A stretch of DNA of 64,000 nt, taken from Adiantum capillus-veneris (Eukaryota; Streptophyta; Polypodiopsida; Polypodiales; Pteridaceae). Position numbers and translations under genes: made by a program. Where the stretch lies: assembly GCA_014529385.2 (NCBI GenBank), contig CM043963.1:63540469-63604468 (forward strand). Reading direction: 5' to 3'. Positions 44,136-54,070 of this stretch are shown here, piece after piece. Under the pieces are notes generated by a model. It worked only from the letters and a program-made list of their open reading frames with translations, had not been told where the DNA came from and did no database searches. Numbering within the stretch: the first letter of the stretch is position 1; the number at the start of each line of letters is the position of its first letter.

Positions 44136-44176
<41 letters not shown>

Positions 44177-44390
44177 ATTGTGGTGGCATTGGCAGTTGAG
44201 CACGATGACAGTGGCTCCCTCTTCTTCGAAGCACGGAATCCTTCACGGTGGCAAGCGTAGAGTGGTGTGACACACCATTGGCCCCTTTGAGCTTATTAGG
44301 ATAGTCTAGTTGTGTTCTTGTAGCCATTCATGGGTTGCACATAGTGTTCGGCAAGGCCCCAACCTTTGACACGTGCGGTAGAAGCTCACA
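43815..44390 (+). repeat. 3' LTR of Tat/Athila-like element
   Basis: 576 bp aligned with 38591-39167. Differences are frequent, so the insertion is older than the chromovirus at 10.4 kb. (TG)n 44109-44133 and (GA)n 44139-44175. Confidence 0.85.
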
Positions 44391-45589
44391 TGAGACAAGT
44401 TAGACAAGTTTGGGTACATAAATCCATAATGGCAACCAAACCAATGCATATATGGTTACCCAAAGCAACCCCTTCAAAGGAGACTTCCAACTCAATCCAA
44501 CTAAGCTTAAGAAGACCAAGAACCACTCAAAGTAGTTATACTAGGTAGAAAAAATCCACACAATGGATTAAGTCTTCATAAAATAAACCTAGGCATAGAT
44601 GGATTCCCAAATCCAACTTAGAAAAGGCAACAATTGACCAAAACAACAACCCGGAAATGAAGACCAAAACAACCAGCACAACAACCACCTTGGTTGTCTA
44701 AACAACAAGTATACAGCCAAGTCAAAGCAACAATTTGCCAACCGTACTCACTAAACCAACCATCAAGGAATGAGCGTACCATATTCAAAGGCTTTTGTTC
44801 GAAAAACACAATTTAGATGGAACCTCACCATCAAAAATCACTGAATGTGTCAATTTAGTACCCGCATATTGCACAACATAATTTTACCCATTGTATCTCT
44901 TCCATGAGCATAATAGAGCCACATTCCACGGCCTTGCATATACACACTTTCTGTACCCATGCACATTGTACAAACCTTTGTCTGGTATGACTCAGAATGG
45001 GAAGATGGGAGTAACAGTAGTTGGAGTAGTTTATTGCAAGATCTAAGGCTACAAATTTTGAAAGATCATTTGTAGAAAGAAGGTTTTGCCGCTTAAATTT
45101 TTACTTTTTTACTGCTTTTTAGTACAATTTGACACTTATGAGACATAATAATGAGCCTTAATAACAAATTTTGACGGTCAAGATACCTAGAGTGAGAGTA
45201 TGTACATATGAGTGTAAGAAATAATTTTGGCTGAATTTTTTGCCATAATAATAATTTTTAGAATTTTTCTTTTCTTTTTAACCTAATGAGGATTAAAAAA
45301 TTAATAAACAGAGCCAAAATCAAGTTCTAAAAGCAAACACCGAATCTACAAAGAATGAGCTTCCAGCATATCAAGTATGGAAGAATTTGGCACATGTCAA
45401 AACTCGGGCCAACTTACGACAGACCAGAATTGCAACTTCTAAAGCAACTAATGACTAAGCATCCAAATGATGAGCGATTTGAGCTGCAAGTGGTATGCCA
45501 TGAAAAATATGAATAAATAAGGTAAGTATACACTTGGCACTTGGGGTAAGTAAGGCACATATAAGAAAAAATGGCAAATAAGACCTCAT

Positions 45590-45590
<1 letters not shown>
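44391..45590. other. WVPK-type remnant, then no gene
   Basis: 44400-44810 reads, with stops, VWVHKSIM, MHIWLPKATP, HRWIPKSNLEKATI, so it is related to 41040-41400. Beyond 44810 the sequence is AT-rich without coding signal. Confidence 0.35.

Positions 45591-45593
<3 letters not shown>

Positions 45594-45654
<61 letters not shown>
45594..45654 (+). repeat. (GA)n microsatellite, about 60 bp
   Basis: Pure AG run. Confidence 0.98.
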
Positions 45655-45657
<3 letters not shown>

Positions 45658-45777
45658 CTTGTGACATAGAGCTACCTAGCAGAATTTTGCCTGCTATAGC
45701 CACTCACGACACTCTTCCTCCACCAAATTTCACAACTATGATCCTTACCAATGCAAGAATAGTTGTGTATGATCTAA

Positions 45778-46006
45778 TGTTGGAATTAGGGTTGTAGGGT
45801 AACACACACATCTTGAAGAAGACAAAGGAAGCTTAAGGCACATAACAAAGAGTGTATTATCTAATGTGCAATGGAAAGATAAGATAGCCCTAGAGTGATG
45901 GGTGAAAATATTATGCACAGGGAAAAAAACCTCCTAGTGAGGGAAAAAATACCCCGACGGTCCTAAGTGTGTTCACACACATCACTACCACATGTGTATG
46001 GTAGCA
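45778..46006 (-). repeat. Copia LTR (3' LTR of minus-strand copy A)
   Basis: Limits TGTTGGAATTAGGG and GTGTATGGTAGCA on the plus strand. The same LTR stands at 55055-55353 on the plus strand (shared CATGTGGTAGTGATGTGTGT, CTTTCCATTGCACA, AACCCTAAT(T/C)CCAACA), where it is 70 bases longer. Confidence 0.8.
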
Positions 46007-46690
46007 AATCCCCCTTCGGAGTGATGTGGTCAACGAGAGCTCGCACATAGAGTATCGGGAAGTCCCATGCCCTTTCACAAAGGGGAGCAAGCCCAAAGCT
46101 TGCTGGAAAGCTTCGAACTTCTCACAAGACAATGCCTTTGTGAAAAGATCTACAAGGCTGTCTTGTGTTGGCACATAAGCCAAGATGATCTCTCCTGTTG
46201 AGAGTCTCTCCCTGACATAGTGATAATGCACCTCAATGTGCTTTGTGCGAGCATGAAAAATTGGGTTCCTTGCAACTACCAATGCACTTCTTCTGTCAGT
46301 ATAGATGATATTGGTAGTGTCCTATCCAACACCGAAATCAGCCCCATAAGGCATTTGAGACATACACACTCAACCGTAGCTGTGAAGATTGCCCTGTACC
46401 CAGCCTCACAACTAGAACTTGCCTTAGTAGGTTGCTTCTTACTCAACCATGAGATGCATGAACTGGCCAGCATGAAAAAAAACCACTCATGGACACTGGC
46501 GTGTCAAAACAACCAACCCAATCTGAGTCCGAAAAAGCATGTAAATCTGGTGGCAATGATCCCCCCTTGGGATAAAACAACGCAAGATGTAAAGTGCCAC
46601 TTAAATACCAAAAGATCCTCTTGATAGCGTACCAATGCTTAGACCCTAGGCTATGAATAAATCTCATCACCTATGAGACTACAAACTGAA
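46007..46690 (-). pseudogene. Copia A RNase H
   Basis: LSGTLHLALFYPKGGSLPPD, HAFSDSDWVGCFDTPVSMSG, then in other frames SWLSKKQPTKASSSCEAGYR and ARNPIFHARTKHIEVHYHYV, FTKALSCEKF. The catalytic D (SDSDW), E (CEAGYRA) and H..H region are seen. Frameshifts at about 46460 and 46280. It ends before the LTR. Confidence 0.85.
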
Positions 46691-47215
46691 TATTTGGCCT
46701 TGTATTGCATACATAAATAAGGCATCCAACAACAGTTTGGTAAAGAATGACATTTGTAGGATCACCAGCATCATGAAGACTCAATTTCAAACCTGTTTCC
46801 ATGGGAGTGGCAATAGGTTTGCAATCCTCAAGTCCAAACTTGCATAGCAATGTCTCTATGTAACTCGTCTGACACAAGGAAATACCACCATCACATTACT
46901 TAAACTGTATACCCAGGTAATGATGCAACAACCCCAAATCTTTCATCTTGAAAGTAGCATTCAAATTAACCTTAAATTTAGCAATATGCGCCTCATTCGA
47001 CTAGTGATCAACAAATCATTTACATATAGAACAAGGGTGAGAATTACATCACCCTCACGCTTCACATACAAAGTGCTTTCTGTTGGACTATTATGAAAGC
47101 CTCGTTTGACCAAATGAGTGTCAGCTTTCTCATACCAAGCATGAAGAGACTGCTTCAACCCATAAAAAGCTTTCTTACATTTGCACACTTTATCCTCCTT
47201 TCCTTTCTTGATACA
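46671..47215 (-). pseudogene. Copia A reverse transcriptase
   Basis: KKAFYGLKQSLHAWYEKADT, GDVILTLVLYVNDLLITS (the catalytic YVDD reads YVND, so one metal ligand is lost), and SYIETLLCKFGLEDCKPIAT. Only the C-terminal half of the RT remains; the N-terminal fingers are missing above 47215. Confidence 0.85.
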
Positions 47216-47311
47216 AATCTATGAGGCTGCGTTACATAAATTTCCTCAAATAAATCCATGTGTAATTTTCTATAAGTGCATCGTATTTTGATTGCATGGC
47301 AGCCATCCAAT

Positions 47312-47640
47312 TTATTGAATTTTGTGCTTCATCAAAAGACAGAGGTTCCTCCATGTAACCCTAATTGAACCATCCTTTGGAAACTTTGAATGCTGCATCT
47401 TACCCAAAATACATCTTTCACAAACATGCTTAATAGGTGTTTCAAGAGGTGGCAAAGAAGCAACAATATTATATTTCTGAAAATGCAACAAATTGGCAAA
47501 ATTCAAATGTCCAAAATTTGCATGCCAAAGTTTTGCATCTGAAATAGCCTTAGAATCCACAACTGCTTTTGTAAAATTTTGGCCACACTTGTCATCCAAA
47601 GTGAGCTTATACAGTCCATGACATAAAATTCTTGATGCAA
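47312..47640 (-). pseudogene. Copia A GAG-pre-integrase and integrase start
   Basis: KLWHANFGHLNFANLLHFQK and HVCERCILGKMQHSKFPKDG give the H-H-C-C zinc module before the integrase core. The core DD-E itself is absent: the frame runs out at 47312 and RT follows after about 100 bases. Confidence 0.85.
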
Positions 47641-47973
47641 CAATCTCATAATCAAACTGAGATCATGAACTATACATCTATCATCCACAAATTTCATAAC
47701 AAGACCAAGTCTAGCATGTGCAGATACAGACAAAAGGTTCTTCTTGATCTCATGTACATAAAGTGCATCAACAAGTGTGAAAGAGCTACCATTTATAGCA
47801 ATTAACACAATCTTTCCAACTCCCTTGATCGGATAAGAGGCATTGTTAACACAAGTGACTGAATTCCCATGAGGGACATCCTCACGAAAGGTAAACAAGT
47901 CATGATGAGAGGTAATGTGTTTTGTAGAACCACTAAGTACCACACACGAGCATCTGCAACAACTAACATACAT
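47641..47973 (-). pseudogene. Copia A protease
   Basis: VVLSGSTKHITSHHDLFT; in copia proteases this place reads L-D-S-G-(A/S)-T. The Asp codon seems to be missing (three bases), which would abolish activity. It goes on with PIKGVGKIVLIAINGSSFTL, VDALYVHEIKKNLLSVSAHA and GLVMKFVDDRCIVHDLS. One frame from 47973 to below 47650. Confidence 0.8.
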
Positions 47974-48850
47974 GCATCATGGAGAGAAGGATCATAAGTG
48001 CACTTTTCACTAAAAGCCCATTCTGCATCAACATCAGCATCACGATCTCAGAAGACTCAACAATAGCTGCATTTGTAGTGGAACCAACCTCTTTCTTCTT
48101 AGCCTTTTTTGCCTTCAACTTAGGATACTGCTTGATGAAGTGATCATTAGATTTACAATAATGGCAATGCATCTTCTTTTTGCTTTTTTCACCAGAAATC
48201 CTAGATGAAGTGCTTCCAGCAAAAGCATTAGGAACATGTCATTTACCACTCACACAGAAGAACCATGAGAAGTGGCTACATTGCTGTTACCACCTTTTCT
48301 TTGAGCACCAATAAAGGCTGGTTCAAGTGCATCTTGTTTAGAGATTTTTTTTCTAGAAAGTGACTCTTCTGCATAATGCATCAAACTTGACAACTTTTGG
48401 ATTTCCTTGGGTCATAAGTCTCCAAGTACTAGCAAAAGTCAGGTAAGAATTTGACAAAGCATCAAGAACAGTCTGCACAAGGGAACTGTCTGAAATGACT
48501 TCACCTACAGAAATATGTTGCTTATTAATATCCTTGAAACCAGTAAGAAAGCTTCCATCTCATCTTCCTCGTGCATAATCTTTGACTCCAGCTCTTTATG
48601 CAACAATGCAATTTTAGCCGCATCAACTTGGATAAAGACCAACGAGAATATGCCAAGCTTGTTTTGTAGATTTTTTTGAACAAATATGAGGAGTAATAAT
48701 GCACTTCATAGACAACACAATCAATGCATGAGTGTGTGCATGTCTTACATCCCAAACGAGCTTGCTCAGTCATAGGCAAAATAGCTCTGGTAGCAGCAGC
48801 CCTACCACCAAAACCTACACCAAAATGGGCCAACCTTGCTAGCAGGCATG
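47963..48850 (-). pseudogene. Copia A gag (UBN2 type) with zinc knuckle
   Basis: Reading down from 48850: ILPMTEQARLG, TKQAWHILVGLYPS, DAAKIALLHKELESKIMHEE, FKDINKQHISVGEVISDSSL and VQTVLDALSNSYLTFASTWR, the helices of copia gag, in several frames. The knuckle CHYCKSNDHFIKQYP has lost its last Cys (Tyr). Below it is a basic stretch leading into the protease. Confidence 0.8.
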
Positions 48851-49635
48851 GGAGGTCAAAACAAACCCAACAATTACGAAAATGGACATACAGATAGGGG
48901 TGGCACTATACTTCAACTCTCAATCATGACATTGGCGAAATCTCAAACAGATCAACCATAAGGAGAGATCAAAGATGGGATCAAAAACTAAATATGGAGA
49001 AGCCGAACCAAATTGGGCCATAAACTAGGAAGTTTGGTAAACTTAGGAAAAATAATTCCAAATCTGAAAAGATTTCACTAATGTTTTAGGGTAAGCTATA
49101 GGAATATGTGTACCTAGTTTCACCCCAAAAGGTTGCCAAACATGGATCGTGATCCATGTACCTAGTTCACTTTTCTAGGCCAAAACCCCACCAAGAGGTC
49201 CTACTTGCCAAGAAAAGCCTAACCCTAAAGTATCAAGCCATTTGGATCCTAAAACGCTAGCCAAAGTGCCAAAATTCTCTAAGTCAACAAATTTTTTCCA
49301 AGAATTGGCATAAATCTTAAACCAATGATCCAAATTCAAAAAAATTTGGACCATAGCATCCCAATATCATGCTTGATCTAATGGTACCATCAGAAGTTAA
49401 AAATGTGTTCCAACATGGATTGCGATCCATGTACCTTAGAACAAACCTGACCTGTAACCACATGACCCAGTGCATGTAGTTGTCCTAAATGCACTTGTGA
49501 AGTTTGGTCAAATTTGGATTTGTTTTGATCAAGTTATGCTCATTTTTCATTTTATGGTCAAGTTTGCTTTTTTTTTTGACTTTTTAGATACCTTTTGACA
49601 AATTTCAGGAGATAATCAATTTGTTTTGTGATACA
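48851..49635. other. No gene; two palindromic GATCCATG motifs
   Basis: No coding signal. ACATGGATCGTGATCCATGT (49138-49157) is a perfect palindrome with 9-base arms, and ACATGGATTGCGATCCATGT (about 49414-49433) is a near copy, both followed by ACCT. Confidence 0.5.
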
Positions 49636-50440
49636 AGAAGACCTCAGGAAAGAGTGGAAAGTAGATCCCTACGAGGTCATTAACATCTTGTCAAATGCAA
49701 AGGCACACATCTCAGAAGCAAGAATTAGCCAAAATCCTAGCAAATGTATTCATTGGGAAGTTTCAAGCGACTGATGGAACCAAATTAGTAGAGAAAACAA
49801 TCTTCCCCTGAGAATTTTGGACCTTGCACCAGCAGAGAGAAGCGATTGAGGGATCCAGATGTCTGCAATTACATTTTTTTGGCTTCCGCCATGGGAAATA
49901 GAATTCAAGAGATCATGCGAACTTGTGAGCTCAATCCAGTACAATGGAGAAGCCACACTAACCGATAAAGATGGTGAAGCTGTCAAGGTCCAGAAAATAG
50001 ATGACCTCATCAACCAAGCACTCCACTACTAGTAGGAAACCATAATATGCTCCACAAAACCAAGGCCATATACAATGACAAAGCTTTTATCAACCAATAG
50101 AGGCACAAATTCACATACAAGGACCTAATCTACATTGAAACAACATTGACCCTGAGGTTGATTTCATAGCATCTCAAAGTTCAAAAACCACCGCGCTACA
50201 TAGAGCCAAACTTGCACATAGCGGTGGTGATGGCCATGGGGCTAGCCGAACAAAGGGTGATCTGGTGTGATCTTGCCAATTACATTTTGGAAAACCTAGT
50301 CAAAGCCAACTTGAAGGGTAGCGACCACAATAAGACATATATGAATGCTGGCCTAGTGGTGACGAGGATTTCCTACCAAGCACTTGGCATGATTGATCAA
50401 CTACCACCGATCGAGTCATAACTGGATTTATTACACAAAG
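49636..50440 (+). pseudogene. Unrecognised gag-like reading frame, frameshifted
   Basis: Successive plus-strand frames of good composition: DLRKEWKVDPYEVINILSNA, KFQATDGTKLVEKTIFP, DPDVCNYIFLASAMGNRIQE, NGEATLTDKDGEAVKVQKID, then one frame from 50050: HLKVQKPPRYIEPNLHIAVV, MGLAEQRVIWCDLANYILEN and KTYMNAGLVVTRISYQALGM, ending at TAA 50419. Together about 260 codons with at least three shifts and four stops. I recognise no family. Its setting among retroelements suggests a gag-like or LARD protein, but a decayed host gene is possible. Confidence 0.4.
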
Positions 50441-50464
50441 CCAAGACTTTTAGTGATGGAAAAG

Positions 50465-50519
50465 TGTGCCGAAAGCCCTAAGTGTGTTCACAAACATCAC
50501 TACAACATATATGGTAACA
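50465..50519 (-). repeat. Copia LTR end fragment
   Basis: On the minus strand TGTTACCATATATGTTGTAG and GTGTGTTC-like words match the start of the LTR at 55055 (TGTTACCATATACATGTGGT). About 55 bases remain. A frame at 50466 begins in it and runs into LINE sequence, so its first residues are not real. Confidence 0.7.
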
Positions 50520-51100
50520 CTTGCCTCTTTCTTTAAGTTGCACAAGTACTTTAACCCCAAGGGAGAAAATCCATTTAAGGTCCCTGTGTGGATAGACTTC
50601 CCATACCATCCTATAGACTTCTACCCTTTGCTTCACGATATGTGTAAGGTAGTTGGAAAAGTCCTAGGGTAGAAGGAAAGAGGGGGATCAACCCTAAGTG
50701 GGATCCCCAACTGCTTCTTGAAGCTTACCTCAACGAAGGGCTCATATAGTCTATCTTCATCAAGGATTCTCTAGGCACTTTATGTCATGAACAGAAAGTG
50801 TTATAAAGAAAGTTCTCCAATTCTTGTTTCAAATGTTTCCAATCAGACCATTTGATTAAATATTATCCTCTTGTTTTAAAAAAAATGGCAGACGACTCCC
50901 CTAATACCTTCAATTCTTTTCAATAGGTCAATAATCTCTTTGTTAAGTCCTCTAAAAATCACAAAGCTAACCCGTCTAGGTACAATAAAAAATCACTAGT
51001 GCTTTTGGAATAAGTATTTGATCTCTTTGAATTGGATGCTCCTTCTGAGTTCTAGCCTCTCCCTACCTAGAACGTTACTCCTTCAAGAGTCCAACCCATT
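50520..51100 (+). pseudogene. LINE ORF1 relic (DUF4283-like and zinc knuckle)
   Basis: YFNPKGENPFKVPVWIDFPY, HPIDFYPLLHDMCKVVGKVL is the W.....P......L......G..LG pattern of DUF4283 in plant L1-type ORF1. After a shift at 50675: INPKWDPQLLLEAYLNEGLI, then SNSCFKCFQSDHLIKYYP, a CX2CX4H knuckle whose last Cys is Tyr. The tail is Ser- and Asn-rich with stops. This matches the N-terminal half of plant LINE ORF1; no ORF2 follows. Confidence 0.55.
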
Positions 51101-51429
51101 TCTCCAAAAGGCTCTCAAGATGAATAGGAACCTTGTCCTCAACAACCCGAGTGACAAGGCTATGGGTATCTTCTAAAACAAATTACTCTAATATTGAAAC
51201 CAAGGTAATCAAGAGTGCTCAAGGCACATCTTCTCAAGACAACCAATCCCTCTTTGTCCAATAATTAGAGGAAAAATGATGTAGGATCTACCTGTTGCCT
51301 CCCCAAAACCCTCTATTGACATTTTAATGTCACAACCTAAAGAAGAATCTTTTTCCAACCTTGCTCCTTCAAAATCAAAGAGGAAGAAGGAAAAGTATCA
51401 AGATCCTAACAAAAACTCATCTTTTCTTA

Positions 51430-51486
51430 GCTGTCTTCTGGTTTTTGGCCTACCAATATGTGCAGCCTTGCAATCCTAATTCCAAC
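51430..51486 (+). repeat. Possible copia LTR end with PBS-like word
   Basis: GCAATCCTAATTCCAACA followed by ATCAATATTAGAGC (51487 on) parallels the ends of the copia LTRs (AACCCTAATCCCAACA) and a decayed GGTATCAGAGC. Very short, so uncertain. Confidence 0.35.
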
Positions 51487-51839
51487 AATCAATATTAGAG
51501 CAGCTCACATTCTCTTGGTATTGTTGCTAGCACCACTTCACTCACATTCTCAATTTTTTGTGAGCTTTGGCACGAGCATCAGTAGGTCAGCTCACAGAGC
51601 TTTGTGTGCTCACATTTTTCATTCAAGCTCATTTTGGCCTCTATTCCACCCACAAGTAGTACTACATAGGCAATTCCATCCTTGTGTGAAAGTATTTTGT
51701 TAATGCAAATTTTTTATAGAAGAGGTTCCTTATAGTCCTCTTCAGGTTGTGATATATAGCACATGTTAGTCCTACTCCATGTTTCTTCTTTTGGGGTCGC
51801 CTTTACATCAGGTATAGTCACTTGCTATAGCTAGCAACA

Positions 51840-52650
51840 ACACATATGTTTTCAAAAAATTTGGTGGTGAGGATAAATTGGATAGAAACAATTACACAAT
51901 GTGGGCCTATATAATTACGCATGTTCTTGTTTCAACATGCATCTGGAATTTTGTCTAGTGCATTGATGTATGTCTGCCTTCTATTGATACAAACTCCATT
52001 GAGGATGTTGCAAATTCTAGCGGATCTATTGTTAATAGAGTTGTTTTGTCTTTAGTTCAGTTGTGAGGGCCATGCCAAGGATCATCAGATAAACCATCCT
52101 CAAATGGAGACACCGCGATTCCTAACATCCCTCCCACTCGAGACTGACACCAAGAAAAGACTCATCCTACTCTTTGATGCCAGCTCAAGGGGTGATAACA
52201 TTCTAGTTTTCTTACATGGATACCTTAACCCCAAGAAATATTTCCTTATCGGATCGTCCTTTCAAATCAAAGTCATCAGGAGAAATTAAACTCAACTTTC
52301 CACGGCCAAGTGGCAGGAGTTCTTTAATTCACCCTTGGCTCAAGGTCAATAAAGTTTTTTTTCTTAGGCATGGCCAAGCACAACTGTTGATGCATTCCCC
52401 TAAGGTGAGTGTTATTACTAACTACACGTATCCCATGTTTCCATGTTTGTCTAGAGAGATGTTTACAATCAAAGGACGATCTTGCAGACATAGAGATGTT
52501 GTGTGTTGGCATTGTGGTCATACAGGGCATGTACGTAGGCATTGTTTTCGATGGATGAGAGAGTGCAGGAGACAGTACAGGAGGGATGCTATCACTTTGG
52601 ATGAGAGAGTGCAGGAGACAGTACAGGAGGGATGCTATCACTTTGGATGA
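51840..52650 (+). pseudogene. Copia B gag
   Basis: Starts FKKFGGEDKLDRNNYTMWAY and IITHVLVSTCIWNF, the N-terminal word of copia gag. Several stops follow, then an intact zinc knuckle CWHCGHTGHVRRHC (52501-52545). The C-terminal part contains a 46-bp tandem duplication (52555-52646) that throws the frame off: the frame 52216-52650 stops right after it. Confidence 0.8.
52555..52646 (+). repeat. 46-bp perfect tandem duplication
   Basis: ATGAGAGAGTGCAGGAGACA ... ATCACTTTGG occurs twice back to back with no difference by eye. 46 is not a multiple of three, so it creates a frameshift between gag and protease. Perfect identity means it is recent. Confidence 0.97.
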
Positions 52651-53338
52651 TATGGGAGCAGATGTAACGTATGTGGCTACGCATGACGGAGATGTCACCT
52701 TTGCTTCCATGTTTACTCTTGACTTTTCTATGTCCGTTTTTGACGACACATTACCTTTGCATTGGATTCTAGATGTAAATGCTAGATTTCATGTCACACC
52801 AAGTCGTGAGTGGTTTAGCACATATGCTAGTGGTATGCTTAGACATGTGTGTCTAGCTGATGATTCAATGCATGACATAGTTGGTACAGGAGATGTCAGA
52901 CTATTGTTGCCGAGTGGTGCATCATACGTGTTGCAAGATGCACACCATGTGCTAGGTTTGACGCAGAGCTTGATCTCTGTGAGTCAATTATTACAAGACA
53001 GCGGATGCCAAGTAGTGCTGGCTGAGCACGGTTTTAGATTGCATCATGGACAACTAGTCATAGCGAGAGGTGCTAGTGTTGGTACGATTCATGCGCTACG
53101 AGTATGTCATGTACGAGATGACACAGTCTTTGTGAGTACTCAGCCATGTAGAGAGATGAGGCATGTCTCCTTTGCGGATAGGTTACATGATGCTCCAGTT
53201 TGTGAGCATGTTGAGCCAGTTGTACAGACAGTTGTGCAGCATGGCATGTCATTGGTGGATACGATGATGGATATGGATGGCTTCAGTGTTGAGGATTCAG
53301 CTGTGATTCAGTCATTCATGGATATGCTTAGTCCATAG
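52586..53338 (+). pseudogene. Copia B protease and following region
   Basis: 251 open codons. LHWILDVNARFHVTPSREWF is the copia protease motif (LDSGAS.HVTP), with DSG changed to DVN, so the catalytic Asp stays but its neighbours do not. Then GMLRHVCLADDSMHDIVGTG, DAHHVLGLTQSLISVSQLLQ and GTIHALRVCHV (pre-integrase start). The first ~20 codons come from the duplicated segment. It ends at TAG 53336; the integrase and most of the RT are missing downstream. Codon use is GC-neutral and the frame is still open, so decay is limited here. Confidence 0.82.
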
Positions 53339-53539
53339 GTTGATGTATGTCAGTTAGAGCTAGGCATTGCTCTTACCACACAGGGTTCAGGACAGACAGA
53401 TTCTCTTGGTACGCATGTGACATGTGATGGACACAAGGATGGATTCCAGGGATCGGAGTTCGGGTGTCAGGGTGATTTCCATGAGTGGAGTTCTGAGCCA
53501 GATTTGATTGAGATGGTCAAATTGGTCGATATTGCTAGG

Positions 53540-53700
53540 ATTGCATCAACATTTGGGAGTCTCATGTACAGATACTGATCTCGAGACCCGACATTGCATT
53601 TGCAGTGGGAGCAGTTAGTCGTGCAGTGACTAACGTTGGCCTTGAGCATAGGGGTACTTTGCAGCGTATGGTGAGATACCTGTAGGATGTGTGCGGCTTT
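53540..53700 (+). pseudogene. Copia B RT/RNase H junction scrap
   Basis: FGSLMYRY then, shifted, RPDIAFAVGAVSRAVTNVGL and HRGTLQRMVRYL, the end of copia RT. A large internal deletion (integrase plus most of RT) lies between 53338 and 53540. Confidence 0.75.
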
Positions 53701-53874
53701 GGTGAGGAGTATGGTGTCAATCAATCTATACTTCCTCTACAATTAGAGCTGGATGCACACAGCTTGAGTTAGCGAGTGGGCGTTGGCTGATGCCATACTT
53801 GTGATGACCTTTGTATAGGTTTTGTACGGTTTTCTTTTCTCTCTCACGGCCACATTGGCCTTTACGTGGGAGGT

Positions 53875-54070
53875 TGTTGGGGTAAAGCCCCATGTGGCCG
53901 GTTAGGCTAGGTGCCTGCCCACTATAGTTATTCATTATGTACATAATAGAATAACGGGGCTCACATGTAGTGAGTGAGTTTTAGCCCCTGCAAACACAAG
54001 GTCTCCTCTTCTCCTCTCTTCTCATTTGTTGCACACACTCACACACACTCTCGCTCGTGCACTTCACATA
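53875..54070 (+). repeat. Copia B 3' LTR, truncated
   Basis: TGTTGGGGTAAAGCCCCATG after a purine-rich ACGTGGGAGGT. It runs to about 54070, where copia C coding sequence begins without a terminal CA, so the right end is lost. Confidence 0.6.

Larger units (their letters stand above)
38591..44390 (+). mobile_element. Tat/Athila-like LTR element, 5.8 kb, little coding capacity
   Basis: Matching LTRs of 577 and 576 bp, a TGGCACCGTTGCTGGGGA primer site and a G-rich PPT. The flanks read GGAGA and TGAGA, a 4-of-5 target duplication. The internal 4.6 kb lacks RT and integrase; only a protease-like piece and several uncharacterised frames remain, and an antisense copia RNase H scrap lies inside. It is probably a non-autonomous (LARD-like) or gutted element. 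Confidence 0.8.
46007..48850 (-). mobile_element. Ty1/copia element, copy A, decayed (minus)
   Basis: Gag, protease, integrase start, reverse transcriptase and RNase H in the order of copia (integrase before RT). Most of the integrase core is deleted. No 5' LTR or PBS was found right of 48850, so it is truncated there. Confidence 0.85.
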
